DNA of 18,129 bases from positions 1 through 18,129 of the forward strand of contig CAZEDU010000102.1 of assembly GCA_964511185.1 (NCBI GenBank), in the 5' to 3' direction. Source of the DNA: CAZEDU01 sp964511185 (lineage in GTDB: Bacteria > Myxococcota > Myxococcia > Myxococcales > Myxococcaceae). This document shows, piece after piece, positions 7,553-14,536 of the stretch (positions are counted from its first letter, which is position 1; each line of letters starts with the position of its first letter). Below the pieces are notes generated by a model that did no database searches, was not told the DNA's origin, and worked only from the letters and a program-made list of their open reading frames with translations. A program made the position numbers and the translations under genes.

Positions 7553-7894
7553 ATGCTGCCGAAGAATCGACCACCGACATCGCCCGGAGAGATGCTGCGC
7601 GAAGAGTTCATTGTGCCTCTGGGGCTCACCCAGAAGGACTTCGCCGACAAGCTGGGCGTGTCGCTCCAGACCGTGAATCTCATTCTCAAGGAAAAACGCG
7701 CCATCACCGCCGAGATGGCGGTGCGCCTGTCTCAGGTGCTCGGCACTTCGGCTGAGTTCTGGATGGGGCTCCAGACGGACTGGGAGCTGTGGCACACGCT
7801 GAGGCGCATGGAGAGCAAGGGGTTGCGCCTCAAGCGCATCGGGCCCAAGCGTGCGCCGCCGCGCGCTCCGCAGCGTCGAGCGTCTGCAGGGTAG
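7553..7894 (+). CDS. higA: HigA-type antitoxin, XRE-family DNA-binding protein
   Basis: This 113-aa protein has the HigA pattern: RPPTSPGEMLREEF at the N-terminus, a helix-turn-helix at about residues 24-50 (LTQKDFADKLGVSLQTVNLI), then ITAEMAVRLSQVLGTSAEFWMGLQ. It should neutralise the upstream toxin and repress the operon. The ATG at 7553 was chosen because AGGA at 7541-7544 is correctly spaced and it gives the usual short N-terminus; an in-frame ATG at 7526 would add nine residues. The gene starts 39 nt after the toxin stop. The C-terminal ~25 residues are very basic and proline-rich (KRIGPKRAPPRAPQRR), beyond the usual family end. The stop is 14 nt before the right 37-bp repeat. Confidence 0.88.
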   Translation: MLPKNRPPTSPGEMLREEFIVPLGLTQKDFADKLGVSLQTVNLILKEKRAITAEMAVRLSQVLGTSAEFWMGLQTDWELWHTLRRMESKGLRLKRIGPKRAPPRAPQRRASAG

Positions 7895-7908
7895 GCGGAA
7901 TCCTTCCT

Positions 7909-7945
7909 CCGAGCGGCTGCGCCACTTCTCAGCCGAGTTCGAGCC
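7909..7945. repeat. right copy of the 37-bp direct repeat (displaced tryptophanase 3' end)
   Basis: This copy is identical to 7089-7125. Read on the + strand in the tryptophanase frame it would encode ERLRHFSAEFEP followed by Cys and TGA, so it is a remnant of the lyase C-terminus with no gene body attached. The stop codon of the convergent GMC oxidoreductase gene (7929-7931) falls inside it. Confidence 0.9.
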
Positions 7946-9884
7946 GTGCTGAAGCGCCCTCACCCACGAGCCGGTCCGAGATGAGCGCGCCGGCGCGGGT
8001 GGCGAGCGCCATGATGGTGACTTGAGGGTTCACCCCCAACGACGTGGGGACGACCGAGCCGTCGCAGAGGTACAGGCCGTCGATGTCGTGCGCCTGGTGG
8101 TCGGGGCCGACGACCGAGCGTTGAGGGTCGGCGCCCATGCGGGCGGTGCCCAGCGGGTGGTAGGCGGTGATGTCGAGCGCGCGCACCGACGCAGGGACGC
8201 GCTCGAGCCGGTCGAGCTCGCGGGGTGAGCGCAGCGTCCCGACGCCCGCCAGGCCCGACACGACCGCGCGCGCCCCCGACGCGAACAACAAGCGCGCCAA
8301 GAGCAACAGCCCCTTGCGCAACCGCCGCTCGTCGTCGTCGTTGAGCCAGTACAGAATGCGCGCCCGCCGGTCGGCCGAGAGCACCACCCGGCCGCGCGAG
8401 GTGTCTTTGATCATCACCCCGAACGGCAGCATCTGGTCGAACTGCTCGAGCAGGTGCACGAAGGCGGGCCCGAAGCCCGACATCGACATCGCCATCAGCT
8501 CGAGCGGCAGCGCGGCGCCCTCGAGCATCAGCCCTTGGTCGGCGAACGCGTCGACCGCGTAGCCCTGCGGCACCGCGCGCCAGGCGCGCACCGGCTCGCA
8601 GTGGAGGCCCACGCTCGAAGTCGCCGGGTGAATGGAGAGGTTTCTGCCCACCTGGCGCGACCGGTTGGCGAGGCGGTTGTCGAGCAGGAGCCTGGGCGTC
8701 TCGATGCTGCCGCACGCGAGCACCACCACGCGCGCGCGAACCTTGAGCGCCTTTGCCCCCGCGGCGGCCTGCACCGTGCCCGCCACGCCCACCGCGCGGC
8801 CCGCCTCCACCAGCACCCGCTCCACCCGAACGCCCGTCACCAGCTGCGCCCCCGCCTCGAGCGCCCTCGGCACGAACGAGACGTCGGTGGACCGCTTCGC
8901 CCCGGTGGGGCAGCCGAAGAAGCACAGCCCCTGACCGTCGCAGCCCGGCGCGTTGCGCGGCAGCGGGTGGTGCGACCAGCCGAGCGCGTCGGCGCCGCGG
9001 GCGATGAGCGCGCCCGCGCGGCCAATGGCCTGCGCGGTGGACGGGCCGACCTCCAAGACCGACTCCACCTCGTCGAAGTAAGGCGCGAGCGCGTCGGGTG
9101 AGAGCCGCTGGAGCCCGAAGTCGCGCCCCCACCCCAAGAGCACCTCGGGCCGTGGCCGCAAGCAGGTGCCCGAGTTGATGAGCGTGGTGCCGCCGACCGC
9201 GCACCCCAGCGGAATGGGGATGAAGGTGTTACCGACCGCGGCGGTGAGCCCCGCACTTCGGTAGAGCCGCTCGAGCAGCCGGGTCGGCCGGCCATCGAAG
9301 TCCGCGCGGTCGTAGCGCTCCCCCTCTTCCAGGAGCAGCACCGCGTGGCCGCGCTCGGCCAACACCTTGGCCGCCGCCGCGCCGCCCGCGCCGGTGCCCA
9401 CCACCACCACCTCACACTCGAGCGTGTCGACGTCCAGCGACGAGCCGCGCAATACCTGCTGGTGCCAGCGGTGCGCCTCGGGGCGCGGCGGCTCGAGCGC
9501 CCAGCGGCACTCGAGCGCGGCGTACGTCTCGGCGGCGCCGAAGTGCTCGAACTTGATGGGCGTGAGCAGCCCGCGCAGCGCCAGGCGCGATGGCTCGAGC
9601 CGGCCCCAGGCCTCGAGCACCGCGAGCGCGCGCCCCAGCGTCAGCCGCGAGAAGGGGCGCGCCTGCGTGGCGACGGCGAACAGCTCCAGCGCCCACAGCG
9701 CCGCGCAATAGGCATTGGCCACGGACTCGCCCATGCGGCGCACCCGCGCCTCGGTCGCCTGCGCGACGGCGTCGCCCGCGCCCGGCAACACGCGGCCCGG
9801 CGGCAGCGCGACGCGCACCAGCCGCTCGAGGATGCGCCGTTCTCCGGACGTGAACGGCTTTGCCGAAAGGCGCGCGTCGTCCAT
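7929..9884 (-). CDS. GMC-family FAD-dependent oxidoreductase, probable long-chain alcohol/sterol type
   Basis: This 651-aa flavoenzyme has an N-terminal extension of about 155 residues resembling that of long-chain fatty alcohol oxidases, then a dinucleotide-binding motif (VVVVGTGAGGAAAAKVLAE, GxGxxG at 163-168). Next come the FAD-contacting stretch CAVGGTTLINSGTCLR (228-242) and a cysteine cluster GCDGQGLCFFGCPTGAK (314-330). The C-terminal GMC signature contains YHPLGTARMG and DGSVVPTSLGVNPQ. GMC enzymes oxidise alcohols to aldehydes or ketones; the substrate here is unknown. The ATG at 9884 shares one base with the preceding stop (TGATG), showing translational coupling with the two upstream genes. 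An open frame extends 109 codons further upstream but that part overlaps the 164-aa gene and has no domain. The final codons lie in the right 37-bp repeat. Confidence 0.88.
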   Translation of the reverse strand: MDDARLSAKPFTSGERRILERLVRVALPPGRVLPGAGDAVAQATEARVRRMGESVANAYCAALWALELFAVATQARPFSRLTLGRALAVLEAWGRLEPSRLALRGLLTPIKFEHFGAAETYAALECRWALEPPRPEAHRWHQQVLRGSSLDVDTLECEVVVVGTGAGGAAAAKVLAERGHAVLLLEEGERYDRADFDGRPTRLLERLYRSAGLTAAVGNTFIPIPLGCAVGGTTLINSGTCLRPRPEVLLGWGRDFGLQRLSPDALAPYFDEVESVLEVGPSTAQAIGRAGALIARGADALGWSHHPLPRNAPGCDGQGLCFFGCPTGAKRSTDVSFVPRALEAGAQLVTGVRVERVLVEAGRAVGVAGTVQAAAGAKALKVRARVVVLACGSIETPRLLLDNRLANRSRQVGRNLSIHPATSSVGLHCEPVRAWRAVPQGYAVDAFADQGLMLEGAALPLELMAMSMSGFGPAFVHLLEQFDQMLPFGVMIKDTSRGRVVLSADRRARILYWLNDDDERRLRKGLLLLARLLFASGARAVVSGLAGVGTLRSPRELDRLERVPASVRALDITAYHPLGTARMGADPQRSVVGPDHQAHDIDGLYLCDGSVVPTSLGVNPQVTIMALATRAGALISDRLVGEGASARLELG

Positions 9885-10378
9885 CAACGTGCCGCCGCCC
9901 CCACCCAGGTTTGCCGCCGCGCCAGCGCGCGGTGGCCCGCGCGAACGAGCGGCACCCACGACAGCACGAAGCGCGGCAGCTCCTTCCACTCGAAGCGCAT
10001 CTGCCCCCGCGCCAGCAGCGTGTTGTCCGGGCCCCGGAGCTCGACCTGCATTCGCGTCATGCTCTGGAGCGGGCGGCGCGGCGACAGCCGCTTCTCGCCG
10101 GTCAAGCGAAGCCGCTCGCCCGAATCTCCCTCGAGCTCGAGCCAGTAGCTGAGCGTTCTGCCCAACCAGTCGAGCTCGAGCCAGCCTTCCGCAAGGCGCT
10201 CGGTGGCCCACGGCGGCGCGGACAGCAGGCCCGACAGCGCGAGCCTGCCGCCCAACAGCGCGCGCGGCGAAGGCCAGGTGGCGCCCACCACGAACGAGAC
10301 CGGGCTCGACCGGCCGCGCGCGTCCTCCAGCGTCCCCACCATGCGCTCGACGAACGAGAAGTGTGGGCCTTCGTTCAT
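9884..10378 (-). CDS. 164-aa protein of unknown function, possible accessory of the GMC oxidoreductase
   Basis: The protein is not firmly recognised. It opens with HFSFVERMVGTLED, and its middle part alternates short strands and turns (RLALSGLLSAPPWATERLAEG, then GEKRLSPRRPLQSMTRMQVEL), suggesting a small beta-rich, lipocalin-like fold. Some GMC/cholesterol-oxidase-type proteins carry a comparable F-x-E-x-M-x-G accessory domain; this resemblance is from memory and weak. It has no signal peptide and no membrane helix. The ATG at 10378 overlaps the upstream stop by one base (TGATG), has AAGGTG six bases before it (10385-10390 complement), and the gene ends in TGATG with the GMC gene. Function can only be inferred from this coupling. 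Confidence 0.72.
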   Translation of the reverse strand: MNEGPHFSFVERMVGTLEDARGRSSPVSFVVGATWPSPRALLGGRLALSGLLSAPPWATERLAEGWLELDWLGRTLSYWLELEGDSGERLRLTGEKRLSPRRPLQSMTRMQVELRGPDNTLLARGQMRFEWKELPRFVLSWVPLVRAGHRALARRQTWVGAAAR

Positions 10379-11397
10379 CAGATCACCTTGTGGAAGCGGT
10401 CGTCGGGCCGGCGGCGGAGCAGCTCGAGCGCGGCCAGGTGCTCGGTCTGGTACGCGTGGGTGCTGCCGTCGCGGCCGCGCAGCACCAGCCGCGCCCGCGC
10501 GACCTTGGAGTTGAGGCAGTACGCCATCGAGCCGTCGGGGTTCTCGTAGCCCAGGCACGCCGTGCGGCGCTGGCTCGCCTCCATCTCCAGCTCCACCGTG
10601 CCCAGCGCGCACTTCAGGCGCGCCCGCCACGCCAGCGCCGGGAAGTCGATGGCCGCCGACTGCCGCCACACATCGACCAGCCGGTCGCAGGCCCACGTCT
10701 CGCCGCCGCGGCGCACCACCAGCGACGACAAGAGCGGCGACGCGCAGCCCTTCCACGCAAGCCGCGCCGAGAAGCCCTCCACCACGGCGGGCGGCCTCTC
10801 GCCGTCGCCGGGGAAAGCGCAGGCGCCCCAGGCGTACTCGAAGGCGTGCTCGCGCCCCCAGTTGTGGCCCTGCATGCCGCTCCAGCCATCGAGCGACACC
10901 GGCTCGCCGCCCACGCGCACCTCGCCTTGAAAACGCAGCGAGGGGAACGGCGTCACCAGCTTGAAGCGCGGCACGAACGACAGGCGCAGCGGCAGCGGCA
11001 ACAGCCACAGCGGCTCGCCCAGCGGCGGCGCGTCGGCTTGCCACGAGAAGCTCCATGACGTCTTGCCCGCATCGTCGTTCAGCGCGCCGTGCGAGCCGCC
11101 CTCGGGCGCCAGCACCAGGTCGCCGTGGTCGGTCTGAATGAAGATGCTCCGCCTGCGGTGGCGGCCGAACGAAGCCGAGGCCAGCGGCTGTCGGCGCCGC
11201 ATCGCGAGCGGGCGCGGCAGCGCGTCGTCGAACCAGATGAACCAGAGGTCTGCGACCGCCGGCGCGCGTTGCGGCACCAGCACCGTCGCCTTGAGCCACA
11301 GGGCGCGGGGCCGCGCGGGGTCATTGGCGCGCACGAAGAAGCTCTCGACCGTGCCGGGCGCGCCAGAGCGCGGCGAGTTGAGTGACAATGTCCTCAT
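10378..11397 (-). CDS. lipocalin-like protein resembling CrtC/AttH hydratase-fold family
   Basis: This 339-aa protein resembles the carotenoid 1,2-hydratase/AttH/tocopherol-cyclase-like group, which form two lipocalin-like barrels and act on or bind hydrophobic molecules. Visible features are ESFFVRANDPARPRALWLKA near the N-terminus and the distinctive W-S-G-M-Q-G-H-N-W-G stretch followed by REHAFEYAWGACAF (residues 172-195). Tryptophan- and aromatic-rich strands run throughout. No signal peptide is apparent. The ATG at 11397 was chosen because the conserved-looking N-terminal strand starts about 15 residues in; an in-frame ATG 13 codons upstream would lie inside the divergent ALDH gene. The start codon is interlocked with that of the ALDH. 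The stop overlaps the next gene by one base. The enzymatic role is unproven. Confidence 0.7.
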   Translation of the reverse strand: MRTLSLNSPRSGAPGTVESFFVRANDPARPRALWLKATVLVPQRAPAVADLWFIWFDDALPRPLAMRRRQPLASASFGRHRRRSIFIQTDHGDLVLAPEGGSHGALNDDAGKTSWSFSWQADAPPLGEPLWLLPLPLRLSFVPRFKLVTPFPSLRFQGEVRVGGEPVSLDGWSGMQGHNWGREHAFEYAWGACAFPGDGERPPAVVEGFSARLAWKGCASPLLSSLVVRRGGETWACDRLVDVWRQSAAIDFPALAWRARLKCALGTVELEMEASQRRTACLGYENPDGSMAYCLNSKVARARLVLRGRDGSTHAYQTEHLAALELLRRRPDDRFHKVI

Positions 11398-12847
11398 GGC
11401 TCTCTCCGCCTCCCTCGAACTCGACCGTTTGGACACGCCGCTCTCGGTGTCACGCGCATACGACTGCCTCCGCCGGGCCAGCGACGCCGACCCCTACCCG
11501 ACCGCCGAGGAGCGGCACGACCGGCTGGGCCGGCTCGAGCGGCTGCTGCTGCGCCACCGGGAGGCGCTCGCGGCCGCCATCTCCGAGGACTTCGGGGGGC
11601 GCAGCCGAGTCGAGTCGCTGCTCGTCGAGGTGATGCTGACGGTGGAGGCGATTCGCGCTCTGCGCCGAAACCTCAAGGCCCGCATGCGGCCGACGCGCGT
11701 CGAGGTGCCCTGGTACCTGCTGCCCTCGCGGGCCTGGTACCAGCTGCAGCCCAAGGGCGCGGTGGCGGTTCTGTCGCCGTGGAACTACCCGGTGAACACC
11801 GCGCTCGGCCCCGCCGCGGCCGCGCTCGCCGCCGGCAACCGAGTGCTGGTCAAGCCGTCCGAGCTGGTGCCGCGGACGTCCGCGCTGCTGAGCGACCTGG
11901 TGCGCGATCACTTCGCCGCCGACGAGCTGGTGGTCGTCACCGGCGGGCCCGACGTCGCGACGGCCATCACCTCGCTGCGCTGGGACCACGTCTTCTTCAC
12001 CGGCTCGACGCAGGTGGGCAAGCGGGTGGCCCGCGCGTGCGGCGAGCGGCTCGTGCCCGTCACGCTGGAGCTCGGCGGAAAGTCTCCGGCGTGGGTGCTG
12101 CCCGGCTATCCGGTGGCCTCGGCGGCGCGAAGGCTCGCGGTGGCCAAGGCGTTCAACGCCGGGCAGACCTGCATCGCGCCCGACTTCGTGCTGCTCCCGC
12201 GCGGGGCCGAGGCGGCGTTCGCGGAGGCCTTCTTCGCCGAGGTCGCGCGCGGCTACCCCGCGCTCGAGCGGAACGAGCAGTACACGAGCCTGGTCTCGGA
12301 GAAGGCCGCTTCGCGCATCGCCGCGCTCATCGAAGACGCGAAGTCCAAGGGGGCGCGCGTCGAGCCCTTGCCATCGCAGGCGAGTCCAGCCGCGCGGCGC
12401 GTGCCGCCGACGTTGCTCTTCGACGTCACCGAGCAGATGCAGGTGATGCAGGAGGAGATCTTCGGCCCGCTGTTGCCGGTGGTCGGTTACCGGACCGTGC
12501 CCGAGGCGCAGGCGCTGCTCGCCGCGCGGCCGCGGCCACTGTCGCTCTACCTGTTCGATGGCGACACGCGGCGGGTCAAGACGCTGTTGCAGCAGACCCA
12601 CGCCGGCAACGTGTGCCTCAACGACGCGATGTTCCAGTTCGCCGCGCACGAGCTGCCGTTCGGCGGCGTGGGCGACAGCGGCATGGGCACCGCGCATGGC
12701 AAGTGGGCGTTCGAGACCTTCTCGTACCCCAAGGCTGTCTTTCGTCAGACGCCGCTCGCGCGCGCGGCCGAGCTGATGCGGCCGCCGTTCGGGCGCACCC
12801 TGGAGGCGGCGTTGGCGCTCGTCGTCGGGGGCCGTTCGCATCGCTAG
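11396..12847 (+). CDS. aldehyde dehydrogenase, coniferyl-aldehyde-dehydrogenase-like
   Basis: This 483-aa NAD(P)-dependent aldehyde dehydrogenase belongs to the group annotated as coniferyl aldehyde dehydrogenase (CalB-like), which oxidise aldehydes to acids. Motifs: PWNYP (128-132), the cofactor lysine K153 in VKPSE, FFTGSTQVGK, the general base E225 in LELGGKSP, and the nucleophile C259 in FNAGQTCIAP. The C-terminal ELPFGGVGDSGMG is also typical. All catalytic residues are present. The N-terminal DADPYPTAEERHDRLGRLERLL matches the start of this subfamily. The ATG at 11396 is the first plausible one; a GTG at codon 18 is an alternative and would remove the overlap with the divergent gene. 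The 3' end overlaps the convergent radical SAM gene by 4 nt. Context suggests it acts after the GMC oxidoreductase. Confidence 0.9.
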   Translation: MALSASLELDRLDTPLSVSRAYDCLRRASDADPYPTAEERHDRLGRLERLLLRHREALAAAISEDFGGRSRVESLLVEVMLTVEAIRALRRNLKARMRPTRVEVPWYLLPSRAWYQLQPKGAVAVLSPWNYPVNTALGPAAAALAAGNRVLVKPSELVPRTSALLSDLVRDHFAADELVVVTGGPDVATAITSLRWDHVFFTGSTQVGKRVARACGERLVPVTLELGGKSPAWVLPGYPVASAARRLAVAKAFNAGQTCIAPDFVLLPRGAEAAFAEAFFAEVARGYPALERNEQYTSLVSEKAASRIAALIEDAKSKGARVEPLPSQASPAARRVPPTLLFDVTEQMQVMQEEIFGPLLPVVGYRTVPEAQALLAARPRPLSLYLFDGDTRRVKTLLQQTHAGNVCLNDAMFQFAAHELPFGGVGDSGMGTAHGKWAFETFSYPKAVFRQTPLARAAELMRPPFGRTLEAALALVVGGRSHR

Positions 12848-13779
12848 AGGCTCAGCTCGGCGGTCGTGAAGTTCTTAGGAAAGAGCGCGCGCAGCACCGC
12901 GAGGCTCTCGGTGTCGTTCGCGTCACTGGCGACGCGCAGGGCGATGAGCGGGCAGCCGCACTGCTCGCAGCGGGCCGAGCGGCCGTAGGAGCAGGGCCGC
13001 TTGGGCTCGAGCATCGCGTCGAACGCCAGGGCGTCTTTGCGGTAGGGGCAGCCCAGGCGAAATCGAGCGCCTGCGGTGGGCCGAAACGCCTCGATGGAGG
13101 CGGGCGAGTTGAGCACTTCGGTCGGGAAGAGGCCTTTCAAGCGTAGGAGCCTGTCGACCGCGCGCTCTCGCTCCGCGTCGCCGAAGGTGAACGGGGAGTC
13201 GGGCGGCCCCACGAAGAAGCCGACCAACGCGCCGCGCGCGCCCAGCCGGTCGACCAGGGCCGGAAGCGCCTCGAGCGCGCCGACGGACGACGCGGTGAGC
13301 GTCATCATCAAGGCGAAGGAGCCGCGCGGCAGCCGCTTCAGGTTGTGTGCGGTGGTGTCGAAGCAGCCGCGGCCGCGCAGCCGGTCGTGAATCGCCGCCG
13401 GGCCATCGACCGAGACCAGCACGCCCATGCCCAGCGGCAGGTCGGGTGGAATCGGAACGACGCCCGAGGTGACGACGGCGTTTCGCGGAAACAGCCGCGC
13501 CGCCAGGACCAGGCGCCGCGGGTGCAAGAGCGGCTCGCCGCCCAGCCATAGGGCGCTGCCGATGCGCTCGCGCAGCTCGAGGCGCAAGAGCTTGTCGAGG
13601 AACTGGGCGTCGCTCAGCTCGCTCAGCGCGGAAGAAGGCCACCTCCTTCCTGCCGCGTGGAAGTAGCAGTGGGCGCAGTCGAGCGGGCAGCGGGCAGCCA
13701 GGTCGAAGGAGGCCGCCAGCCGCCGCGACGGCGACGAGCGCCGGGCGAGGAGCGCTTGAGCCGAAACGTCGCACCGCAT
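12844..13779 (-). CDS. radical SAM protein with C-terminal cysteine cluster
   Basis: This 311-aa enzyme has the radical SAM signature C31-x3-C35-x2-C38 (CPLDCAHCYF) for a [4Fe-4S] cluster. The S-adenosylmethionine-contacting GGEP is at 80-83, and later barrel strands include GVLVSVDGPAAIHDRLRG. Five further cysteines (244, 263, 271, 274, 276; C-x18-C-x7-C-x2-C-x-C) could bind a second cluster, as in SPASM-type or HpnH-like proteins. The substrate cannot be told. No small precursor peptide gene, which would point to peptide modification, was seen next to it. The ATG at 13779 lacks a good Shine-Dalgarno. The gene converges on the ALDH with a 4-nt overlap and diverges from the AbiE module. Confidence 0.85.
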   Translation of the reverse strand: MRCDVSAQALLARRSSPSRRLAASFDLAARCPLDCAHCYFHAAGRRWPSSALSELSDAQFLDKLLRLELRERIGSALWLGGEPLLHPRRLVLAARLFPRNAVVTSGVVPIPPDLPLGMGVLVSVDGPAAIHDRLRGRGCFDTTAHNLKRLPRGSFALMMTLTASSVGALEALPALVDRLGARGALVGFFVGPPDSPFTFGDAERERAVDRLLRLKGLFPTEVLNSPASIEAFRPTAGARFRLGCPYRKDALAFDAMLEPKRPCSYGRSARCEQCGCPLIALRVASDANDTESLAVLRALFPKNFTTAELSL

Positions 13780-13814
13780 GGGGAGGGATTGTGGGCGAAG
13801 CGGCGCGTGGGGAA

Positions 13815-13828
13815 TTGATCGAGATCAA
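13815..13828. promoter_or_regulatory. 14-bp palindrome, possible AbiEi operator
   Basis: TTGATC-GA-GATCAA is a perfect palindrome with a 2-bp centre, located in the short divergent region between the radical SAM gene and abiEi. AbiEi antitoxins autoregulate by binding inverted repeats in their promoter, so this is a candidate. Two copies of GGGGCACA (13840-13847 and 13851-13858), 11 bp apart, follow and could be part of the same control region. No convincing -35/-10 pair was found. Confidence 0.4.
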
Positions 13829-13867
13829 GCAGTGTCGGCGGGGCACATATGGGGCACAGGTGAGCAC

Positions 13868-14536
13868 ATGGCAGCGTCCAAAACGCATGCATTCCCTTTC
13901 AAATGGATGCATATTGGACGCGTGGCCGCGACCTCTCCTGCGCTGATCAAGAAGGCACTCGCCCTGCTCTCGAAGCAGCCAGGCCCGGTGCGCCTTTCGG
14001 AGGCCCTGAAGCTCGGAATCCATCGCGACACCATCCGCGCCATGAGAGAGCAGGAGCTACTCACTCTCGTCTCTCGAGGCCTCTACCTACCCGCCAAGGC
14101 CAAGGAGCTTTCTGATCCCGACCTCGTGGTGGTTGCTAAGCGGGTACCGGGCGCCGTTGTGTGTCTCATTTCGGCGCTCGCGTTCCACGCACTGACAACC
14201 CAAATCCCCCACGAAGTGCACATTGCGCTCAAGCGCGGTCGCCGCCACCCACGTTTCGACCATCCCCCGCTGAAGGTGTACTGGTGGACGGCTCCTGCGC
14301 TCGAGCAAGGCGTGGAGAAACACATCCGCAGCGGCGTAGAGATTTCCGTGACCAGCCCGGAGCGGTCGGTCGCCGATGCCTTCAGTTATCGAAAGCAACT
14401 CGGTGTGGATCTCGCGGTGGAAGCCCTCCGCGCCTGGCGCGACCGTCGAGGAAGTCGCCCAGATGCCCTTCTCAAAGCAGCTCGGGTGGTTCATGTAGAG
14501 AACATCGTTCAGCCATACCTTCAGGCGGTTCTGTGA
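13868..14536 (+). CDS. abiEi: AbiEi-type antitoxin / transcriptional regulator
   Basis: This 222-aa protein matches the AbiEi antitoxin family, which represses its own operon and counteracts the AbiEii nucleotidyltransferase in type IV toxin-antitoxin/phage-abortive systems. A winged helix-turn-helix lies at about residues 25-75 (VRLSEALKLGIHRDTIRAM, then VSRGLYLP). The C-terminal domain carries ISALAFHALT and SPERSVADAFSYRKQLGVDL, both family-typical. The ATG at 13868 was chosen for its AGGTGA just upstream (13858-13863, spacing short) and because an ATG farther upstream (13778) would overlap the radical SAM start. A downstream in-frame ATG (MHIGRVAATS, codon 14) is also possible. It looks complete. 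It overlaps the toxin gene by GTGA. Codon use is less GC-rich than the neighbours. Confidence 0.85.
   Translation: MAASKTHAFPFKWMHIGRVAATSPALIKKALALLSKQPGPVRLSEALKLGIHRDTIRAMREQELLTLVSRGLYLPAKAKELSDPDLVVVAKRVPGAVVCLISALAFHALTTQIPHEVHIALKRGRRHPRFDHPPLKVYWWTAPALEQGVEKHIRSGVEISVTSPERSVADAFSYRKQLGVDLAVEALRAWRDRRGSRPDALLKAARVVHVENIVQPYLQAVL

Noticed and set aside
9884..10211. Possible 109-residue N-terminal extension of the GMC oxidoreductase
   Set aside because: The extension overlaps the 164-aa gene out of frame, is low-complexity, and the TGATG coupling at 9884 gives a better start.
13877..13912. Paired ATGCAT palindromes near the abiEi start as an operator
   Set aside because: They lie inside the chosen coding sequence and are short; they would matter only if the true start is farther downstream.
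12923..14023. A 366-codon - strand frame overlapping the radical SAM gene and abiEi start
   Set aside because: The radical SAM frame holds the catalytic cysteines; this alternative frame has none and is arginine-rich.
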